A DNA stretch of 20,096 nucleotides from a virus. Numbering within the stretch: position 1 is the first letter of the stretch; each line of letters begins with the position of its first letter. The notes under the pieces were generated by a model. The model saw only the letters and a list, made by a program, of their open reading frames with translations. It was not told the DNA's origin and ran no database searches. The stretch covers positions 1-20,096 of the IMG/VR virus record IMGVR_UViG_3300024348_000315; one strand, written 5' to 3'. Positions 15,194-20,096 of this stretch are shown here, in pieces. A program made the position numbers and the translations under genes.

Positions 15194-17071
15194 ATGCCAG
15201 AATTTAAACAATCAAATACTAGTTCTCAAAACTCAAATTCTAGTTTTGTTTCTCAAATACTACAAAAACTCCCATATGTTGCTGGTGCAATCACAACAGA
15301 TGTTAGTAACGACAAGTATGAATTATTTGATCGTCTAGCAAAAAGACAAGAGTTAAAAATCATGCAACAATCGGTTATAACAGGACCGCATATGCGTGAT
15401 TCTGAGTATTATAATCCCGGTAGTTTTGTTTCTGATCATGCTTATCACAAATATATATATGCAAATATAGATAGTGATAAAATTCGTCGTTTATCAGAAT
15501 ATAGAAGAATGTCTTCATATTCTGAAATATCTGATGCTCTCAACGAAATTTGTGATGAAGTTATAGTAAAAGACGAAAATGATAAAGTTATAAATTTAAA
15601 CTTTACATTGAATTGTAGCAAAAACGATGAAGAAAAAAACGAATTATCAAAAGAATTTTCAAAATTTATAAGCATATTTGATTTAGAACATAAGGGATGG
15701 ATGTATGCTAGGAGATTGTTAGTAGAAGGTGAAGTATTTTTTGAAAATGTTGTCCACGAAGAAAATAAAGAAAGAGGAATCATTGGCGTTTTAAGCATAC
15801 CCGGAGAATTAATAAATCCTGTTTATGATAGTATTCAAAACAATGTTATTGAAAACTTTGTTTTTCAAAAACCTATAAATTTAACACAAAATCCATCATC
15901 TCCCCTTTCTCAGATGCAAAGCAATATAAGTCCTATGAATTCTTTGCAACAACAGATTGTAACTCTTCAAGGAAATCAAGTAACTTATATCCACAATAGT
16001 ATGTGGAACGATGATCAAACAATTAGAATTCCATTTATAGAAAATTGTAGAAGATCATACAAACAATTATCATTATTAGAAGACTCTATTATCATATACA
16101 GAATGGTAAGAGCACCAGAACGTCTTAAATTCAAAATAGATGTCGGAAATATGCCTCCTGCTAAAGCAGAATCATATCTCAAACAATTAATGCAACAATA
16201 TTGGAGTAAACAGACTTATAATTCTAATGCAGATACTAGTGGTGCAGGAAACACTTATAATCCACAATCCATGTTGGATAGTTATTGGTTTGCAAAAAGA
16301 AATGGTGAGGTTGGATCTGATGTTGAATTAATGGCTGGTGGTCAAAACTTAGGACAGTTGGATGATTTGATGTATTTTGTAAATAAATTATACAAAAGTC
16401 TTGGTGTTCCTCTTAGTCGTTTAAATCCAAATGAATCTTTTAGAGATGGTGCTGAAATATTAAGAGAAGAACTAAGATTTGCAAAATTAATAGTTAGAAT
16501 ACAAAATCAAATCGCAGAAGGTCTTAAAAATTCTTTTATAACACATTTAAAATTAAGAGGATGGTGGAGAGAATTTAAACTACATGAATATGATTTTGAT
16601 TTAAATTTCAATCCTCCTGCTAGTTTCTTTGCTATTCGTCAACAGCAATTATTAGAATTAAAACTTAAAAATTATTCTGATATGAGTCAGAATGATGGAA
16701 TATCTAATATTTTTGCTCAACGTCATTATCTTGAATATTCCGATTCTAAAATTGGAGAAAACATGGAATGGCTTAAAAAGGAAGCTGCTCTTAAATGGGA
16801 ACTTGCTCAAATCGAAGGAAGTGGTCCTAACTGGAGAGAACAATTAGAGGCTGCGACTAGTGCTGCTACCGAGATGCAAGGATCTGGTGGAGGTGGTGGA
16901 GGCTTCTCAGGATCTTCAATTCCAGAATTCGGTGGTGGAGGTGGTGGAGGTGCAGAAGAAGCACCAGAAGCAGGAGCATCACCAGAAGCAGGAGCATCAC
17001 CAGAAGCAACAGGGGAAGCACCAGAAACACCAACAGCACCAGAAGCAAAATCGGCTCCTGCGGAAGCATAA
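15194..17071 (+). CDS. 20: T4 gp20-type portal vertex protein
   Basis: 625 residues. Residues about 90-125 (YRRMSSYSEISDALNEICDE), the FKIDVGNMPPAKAESYLKQL segment near 315, MLDSYWFAKRNGEVGSDVE, and especially GGQNLGQLDDLMYFVNKLYK (from 382) followed by GVPLSRLN reproduce the diagnostic order of T4-superfamily portal proteins. The portal forms the dodecameric ring at one capsid vertex; it starts head assembly, is the DNA channel and joins the tail. T4 gp20 is about 524 residues; part of the excess is a C-terminal tail from G563 made of two poly-Gly stretches and a Pro-Glu-Ala-rich end. Its neighbours are fibre-like genes rather than the prohead protease and capsid genes next to gp20 in T4. 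Both a sigma70 promoter and a late-like box precede it. Confidence 0.96.
   Translation: MPEFKQSNTSSQNSNSSFVSQILQKLPYVAGAITTDVSNDKYELFDRLAKRQELKIMQQSVITGPHMRDSEYYNPGSFVSDHAYHKYIYANIDSDKIRRLSEYRRMSSYSEISDALNEICDEVIVKDENDKVINLNFTLNCSKNDEEKNELSKEFSKFISIFDLEHKGWMYARRLLVEGEVFFENVVHEENKERGIIGVLSIPGELINPVYDSIQNNVIENFVFQKPINLTQNPSSPLSQMQSNISPMNSLQQQIVTLQGNQVTYIHNSMWNDDQTIRIPFIENCRRSYKQLSLLEDSIIIYRMVRAPERLKFKIDVGNMPPAKAESYLKQLMQQYWSKQTYNSNADTSGAGNTYNPQSMLDSYWFAKRNGEVGSDVELMAGGQNLGQLDDLMYFVNKLYKSLGVPLSRLNPNESFRDGAEILREELRFAKLIVRIQNQIAEGLKNSFITHLKLRGWWREFKLHEYDFDLNFNPPASFFAIRQQQLLELKLKNYSDMSQNDGISNIFAQRHYLEYSDSKIGENMEWLKKEAALKWELAQIEGSGPNWREQLEAATSAATEMQGSGGGGGGFSGSSIPEFGGGGGGGAEEAPEAGASPEAGASPEATGEAPETPTAPEAKSAPAEA
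16880..17068 (+). repeat. low-complexity Gly-rich and PEA-rich tail of the portal
   Basis: Residues 563-625: a run of six Gly, GFSGSSIPEF, a run of seven Gly, then Glu/Ala/Pro repeats. Two exact 18-base units CCAGAAGCAGGAGCATCA lie at 16964..16981 and 16982..16999, with a partial third. The tail is predicted to be disordered, and acidic beyond the Gly runs. Confidence 0.88.
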
Positions 17072-17082
17072 TATAAAAATAT

Positions 17083-17700
17083 ATGAATTATGATTTTTCA
17101 ATACATACTAGTGGAGATACTTGGTTAGGAGTAAATAGCATAACTATTAAATCTAGTGGTGTTCCTGTAGATTTAACGGATTGTATAGTTATTATAAAAG
17201 TAAAATCTATATTACATTTAGCATCTCCTGTTTTTTTTGAATTTTCATCAGAAGTTGGAACAATTTTGATAACATCACCAACACAAGGGGTTTTGTCTAT
17301 ACCTCCTCAAATAGTTGATATACCTCCAGGAGAATATCGATATGATTTAAATGTAGAATTTCCAACAGGAATTAAAAAAACATATTTGAAAGGTGATTGG
17401 GAAATATCTCCTTTTGCAGTAGACGATACTATAAGAAACGATTCTATAGACTTTGATGATAATTCAGTGAATTTAAATGCTTATTATCAACTACTTAATA
17501 ATATAAATTCATATATTCTACCTCTAACTGCTAAATGGCAAGAAACCGCAGATGAAATGGATAATTATGTTCAACCACTAACAGCTAAATGGATTGAAAC
17601 CGCACAAGAAATGGATACATTGCAAGTTGCACCTACTGGTCATTGGCAAGATGTTTATGAGTATATTGACAGAGGCGTAGTTGATGCTGGATTTTTTTAA
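17083..17700 (+). CDS. phage beta-sandwich (BppU/LtfC-like) protein with W-repeat tail
   Basis: 205 residues. Residues 1-110 fit the common phage beta-sandwich pattern: GDTW (11-14), VPVDLTD (27-33), IIKVKS, a TQGVLSIPPQIV strand, then PPGEYRYDLNVEFPTG and a final KGDWEISP strand. Such domains occur at the N-terminus of baseplate and fibre-linked proteins (BppU- or LtfC-like). The C-terminal part has 18-residue spaced tryptophans (W152, W170, W188) in PLTAKWQETADEMD, PLTAKWIETAQEMD and GHWQDVYEYI, likely short helical or coiled segments. It begins 11 bases after the portal stop and has only a weak TATAAAAA sequence before it, so cotranscription with the portal is likely. Likely a small tail or fibre-connector protein; family assignment is tentative. 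Confidence 0.88.
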   Translation: MNYDFSIHTSGDTWLGVNSITIKSSGVPVDLTDCIVIIKVKSILHLASPVFFEFSSEVGTILITSPTQGVLSIPPQIVDIPPGEYRYDLNVEFPTGIKKTYLKGDWEISPFAVDDTIRNDSIDFDDNSVNLNAYYQLLNNINSYILPLTAKWQETADEMDNYVQPLTAKWIETAQEMDTLQVAPTGHWQDVYEYIDRGVVDAGFF

Positions 17701-17715
17701 TACGTATTAAAAAAA
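17692..17715. repeat. perfect 24-bp palindrome over a stop codon
   Basis: TTTTTTTAATAC (17692..17703) and GTATTAAAAAAA (17704..17715) are exact reverse complements with no spacer, covering the stop codon at 17698..17700. On the + strand A-residues follow, so it is not a normal terminator in that direction. On the complement strand it would leave a T-run. Confidence 0.7.
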
Positions 17716-17739
17716 AAATTAAATTTGTTATTTATTTAA

Positions 17740-17747
17740 TATAAGTA
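17740..17747 (+). promoter_or_regulatory. late-promoter-like box TATAAGTA
   Basis: TATAAGTA, continued as TATAAGTATTA to 17750, lies 22 bases before the ATG at 17770. The predicted leader is about 17 bases with no Shine-Dalgarno sequence. Confidence 0.45.
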
Positions 17748-17769
17748 TTAATGCAGTTTAATCCTTATT

Positions 17770-19227
17770 ATGTCACAAATAAATACAATCTTAATCAAAC
17801 GTCGTTTGGGCTCTAGCCCAAATACATCAATACCATCTTTATCTGGTGGTGAACTCGCATTCAGCGAAAAAAACAACACACTCTACTATGGTGGAGAATT
17901 CGGAACATTAGCAATAGCTGGTTCCGGTGCATTTGTTAGTCTTAATGGAGATCAAACAATATCTGGTAACAAAACCCTTTTAGGAACTACCACATTATCT
18001 TCAATTACAGTTTCACCTGATTCATTAATTGATTTTGGTAATAATGTTCTTACTAATGTTGCCTACCCAAGTGCAGCAGATCATGCAGCAAATAAACAAT
18101 ATGTTGATGATAACTACATACCAGTAACAACCACTGGTGATTTTGTTAATCGTACAGATGCTCAAGATGTTTCTGGTGTTAAAACTTTTTTCGATACTGC
18201 TAATTTCTTAGAAACTGTTAGCGTTACAAAATTCGTAAATGCTAGTGCATATAAAGTTAATGGTACTGAAGTTATTACTAATGATTTAGACGCATCATTT
18301 AGAAATATTAATGCTTCTGGTAATTTAACGGTTCAAGGTGACTTTACTGTTTTAGGTAATAGTACAGTACTCGAAACAACCATAACTGCTGCTAGTGCTT
18401 TCAGTATCACAAATACTGGTTCTGGTCCAGCCTTGATGGTTACACAAACCGGTGCAGCCGATATCGCCGCCTTTTATGATGGTGATAATTTAGATACTGC
18501 ATTAATCATCAAAGATGGTGGTAATGTTGGTATTAATACTGCTACACCAAACGAAAGATTAACAGTTAATGGTAATATTTCTGCTAGTGGAACTATCTAT
18601 GCTGGTGGTAACTTTGAAGTTTCTGGTGGTGGTGCAGACACTACACTATATGTCGAAGACGGATTAGTTGGTATCAACACTGAAACCCCAAATGAAGAAT
18701 TAACAGTTGTCGGTTCAATTTCTGCTACAGAAGACTTCTATGCTCGTAATGGTACATTTACTGGTTATTTATCTACTGTTGGATCTGTTAATTTTGATTC
18801 AACATTATATGTAACTAATGCCGCAACATTCGCTTCTAGCGTTTCTGCTGCTGGTACATTAAACATTGATGGATTAGCTACATTTAACGATAACGTTATA
18901 GTCGTTGATAAATTACAAGTTCAATCGACTGACTTTGTACTTAACACTACTGGTACACACGTAGAAATCGAAGGTTCGAACGTAAAGGTTGTTAATCATG
19001 TAGACGCCTCTGAAACAACTTATGGTTTAGATGGCATTACAACTGTTAATGCAAACGCTTCTTATACAATTGCTACAGATAATGGTCAAAAGATCGTTAT
19101 TAATGCCAACGGTGGAGCTAACGATATTGATTTAACTTGTAGTAATGTAAACATTACTACTGGAGATCTTCTCGGTAATGGAACAAATTACTTGGGTAAC
19201 TTCATCCTTGATGGTGGTTCATTCTAA
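17770..19227 (+). CDS. tail fibre protein, probably abundant
   Basis: 485 residues. The N-terminus (ILIKRRLGSSPNTSIPSLSG, GELAFSEKNNTLYYG) matches the docking segment of phage fibre proteins related to the N-terminal domain of the Bordetella phage major tropism determinant. ISGNKTLLGTTTLSSI and DHAANKQYVDDNYIP are fibre-repeat motifs. Paired GNVGINTATPNERLTVNGNI and VGINTETPNEELTVVGSI segments form the shaft, with further Thr/Asn/Gly-rich beta strands to the C-terminus (NILDGGSF-like end, residues 478-485 FILDGGSF). There is no lectin-type or enzymatic head. GC content is clearly higher than in neighbouring genes (hand-counted lines reach about 40-50%, against about 20% in lines of the 295..6048 gene), with many C-ending codons, which suggests selection for high expression. 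A strong terminator follows. Confidence 0.93.
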   Translation: MSQINTILIKRRLGSSPNTSIPSLSGGELAFSEKNNTLYYGGEFGTLAIAGSGAFVSLNGDQTISGNKTLLGTTTLSSITVSPDSLIDFGNNVLTNVAYPSAADHAANKQYVDDNYIPVTTTGDFVNRTDAQDVSGVKTFFDTANFLETVSVTKFVNASAYKVNGTEVITNDLDASFRNINASGNLTVQGDFTVLGNSTVLETTITAASAFSITNTGSGPALMVTQTGAADIAAFYDGDNLDTALIIKDGGNVGINTATPNERLTVNGNISASGTIYAGGNFEVSGGGADTTLYVEDGLVGINTETPNEELTVVGSISATEDFYARNGTFTGYLSTVGSVNFDSTLYVTNAATFASSVSAAGTLNIDGLATFNDNVIVVDKLQVQSTDFVLNTTGTHVEIEGSNVKVVNHVDASETTYGLDGITTVNANASYTIATDNGQKIVINANGGANDIDLTCSNVNITTGDLLGNGTNYLGNFILDGGSF

Positions 19228-19252
19228 GAAACTTGTAACAGACTAAAAATAT

Positions 19253-19292
19253 AAACTCTAGAATGGTCCAATCCCATTCTAGAGTTTTTTTT
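19253..19292 (+). terminator. strong rho-independent terminator
   Basis: AAACTCTAGAATGG (19253..19266), loop TCCAATC, CCATTCTAGAGTTT (19274..19287), a perfect 14-bp stem with six G-C pairs, with eight consecutive T at 19285..19292. It is the only canonical intrinsic terminator in the window and lies 26 bases after the fibre gene's stop. Confidence 0.93.
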
Positions 19293-19325
19293 AATAAATT
19301 ATAAATTTAAAAAATGTTTTTTTGT

Positions 19326-19333
19326 TATAAGTA
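19326..19333 (+). promoter_or_regulatory. late-promoter-like box TATAAGTA
   Basis: Same variant as at 17740. A start at about 19340 would serve the small ORF (from its second ATG at 19363) and the fibre gene at 19513. Needed logically, because the preceding terminator isolates this unit. Confidence 0.42.
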
Positions 19334-19338
19334 TTTTT

Positions 19339-19509
19339 ATGCTTTTAAAAAAAATAACAAATATGTTTTCAAAAATAAAGGAAACTTTATACAAATCGTT
19401 ATTTAAAAACAACAAAAAAGACACTATCCTTGAAACGATAGTAAATATAAAAGTTGAAAATACAGAAAAAAACATAAATATACCAAAAATTAAACAGTTT
19501 AAAAAATAA
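19339..19509 (+). CDS. small basic hypothetical protein
   Basis: A 56-codon frame from the ATG at 19339, or 48 codons from the ATG at 19363, stopping 3 bases before the next gene's ATG. The product (from MFSKIKETLYKSLFKNN to PKIKQFKK) is very Lys-rich with an amphipathic N-terminal part and no recognisable domain. Lys richness is partly a product of the A-rich DNA. Support comes from a clean start and stop between a promoter-like box and the next gene, and tight spacing. If the TATAAGTA box is used, the transcript would start at 19340 and only the 19363 start would be possible. It could also be non-coding leader sequence. Confidence 0.45.
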   Translation: MLLKKITNMFSKIKETLYKSLFKNNKKDTILETIVNIKVENTEKNINIPKIKQFKK

Positions 19510-19512
19510 AAT

Positions 19513-20096
19513 ATGTCGTATGTAAATCCTAATTTAATTTTACTTAAAAGAAATATGCTATCTGGTGTTAAACCAGACATTTCTGATTTACAATTAGGAG
19601 AAATTGCTGTAAACAGTGCAGATGGAATAATTTTTACCGCAAAAACAGATACACCGGGAATATCATCGATTGTTTCTTTTTTAAATTCAGAACATCAACC
19701 ATACATTTTAAATCAAACCTTAAGTTCTGTTAATACCCAATACGGAGGAAATACAGTTACTCAAGTATTTGCTTCAGTTTTAGGTGGATATAATAACGAT
19801 ATATCTGGTGGGGGATCTTCAGTAGTAAATGGCGAAGATAATGATATTGATGGTGATTTTTCTTTTATTGGTAGTGGATATAAAAATAAAATTTCAGCAG
19901 CTGGAGATTATTCTGCTATTTTAGGTGGAAGTAATAATTTAATTGAGCATCAAAATAGTTTTGCAATTGGCTCAAACTTAATCTCTAATGAATCTAACTT
20001 TACATATGTTAATAACATAAGTTCTCAAGGATCATTTTATGGAGATGGTAGTGGTTTAACAAATTTAGCTGCTGCTGTAGCTCCTGATACTGAAGT
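19513..20096 (+). CDS. tail fibre protein with YadA-head-like repeats, N-terminal part
   Basis: 194 codons from the ATG at 19513 to the right edge; the C-terminus lies outside. The N-terminus (NLILLKRNMLSGVKPDISDL then QLGEIAVNSADGIIF) shares the layout of the 17770 gene's docking segment (ILIKRR, GELAFSEKNNTLYY), so the two are paralogous at this end. Residues about 83-147 are short repeats (ASVLGGYNNDISGGGSSVV, FIGSGYKNKISAAGDYSAI, LGGSNNLIEHQNSFAIGSN) of the kind found in YadA-type trimeric adhesin heads. FYGDGSGLTNL, near residue 175, is a frequent fibre motif that often precedes a shaft. Likely another host-contact fibre. It overlaps no neighbour and follows the small ORF by 3 bases. Confidence 0.9.
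   Translation, partial: MSYVNPNLILLKRNMLSGVKPDISDLQLGEIAVNSADGIIFTAKTDTPGISSIVSFLNSEHQPYILNQTLSSVNTQYGGNTVTQVFASVLGGYNNDISGGGSSVVNGEDNDIDGDFSFIGSGYKNKISAAGDYSAILGGSNNLIEHQNSFAIGSNLISNESNFTYVNNISSQGSFYGDGSGLTNLAAAVAPDTE

Noticed and set aside
19299-19580. Complement-strand frame of 93 codons that looks like a membrane protein
   Set aside because: It overlaps the start of the fibre gene at 19513, and its Phe/Ile/Leu richness is the expected antisense of A-rich DNA.
17770-20096. Diversity-generating retroelement suggested by the tropism-determinant-like N-termini
   Set aside because: No C-type lectin variable region, no template/variable repeat pair and no reverse transcriptase are visible in the window; only the docking segment is similar.
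1-20096. tRNA genes, CRISPR arrays, insertion sequences or integration sites
   Set aside because: No cloverleaf-like segment, spaced identical repeats with unique spacers, transposase frame or terminal inverted repeats were seen; all direct repeats are in-frame within structural genes.

Overview
The window is part of the late, virion-structure region of a large AT-rich tailed phage of the T4 superfamily (contractile-tailed myovirus). The anchor is a T4 gp20-type portal vertex protein at 15194..17071. Almost everything else codes on the + strand for long, Thr/Ser/Asn/Gly-rich, repeat-built proteins that look like tail fibres, adhesins and other surface proteins. No host gene, tRNA, integrase or CRISPR array is visible. 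Base composition is strongly AT-biased. No recognisable Shine-Dalgarno sequence precedes any start. The host cannot be named from this sequence; an AT-rich, probably aquatic bacterium is plausible, and the lack of Shine-Dalgarno sites would fit a host such as a Bacteroidota member, but this is inference.

Layout. 1..207 (- strand) is the 5' part of a GlcNAc-type (GT60-like) glycosyltransferase running off the left edge. A short divergent promoter region follows. 295..6048 is a giant 1917-residue virion protein with a propeller-like region and a Cys-rich tail. 6143..8788 is a tail fibre with 18-residue repeats. 8828..9808 is a PKD-domain protein with a Thr-Pro linker. 9846..13349 carries three tandem seven-bladed beta-propellers joined by Thr-Pro linkers. 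13394..14206 is an unrecognised protein. 14239..15093 is a small fibre with 14-residue repeats. 15194..17071 is the portal. 17083..17700 is a beta-sandwich connector-like protein. 17770..19227 is a fibre with unusually high GC, closed by the only strong intrinsic terminator in the window. After it come a small basic ORF and the start of another fibre (19513 to the right edge).

How the genes may work together. Most products look like modular host-contact proteins: conserved N-terminal docking segments, extended repeat shafts, and propeller or beta-sandwich heads. Most starts are preceded, 3 to 20 bases away, by a T4-late-like box (TATAAATA, CTAAATA or TATAAGTA). This suggests separate late promoters with extremely short leaders. 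The portal gene also has a near-perfect sigma70 promoter. The most provocative idea is that the glycosyltransferase, whose family includes polypeptide O-GlcNAc transferases, decorates the mucin-like Thr-Pro linkers of the neighbouring fibre proteins.
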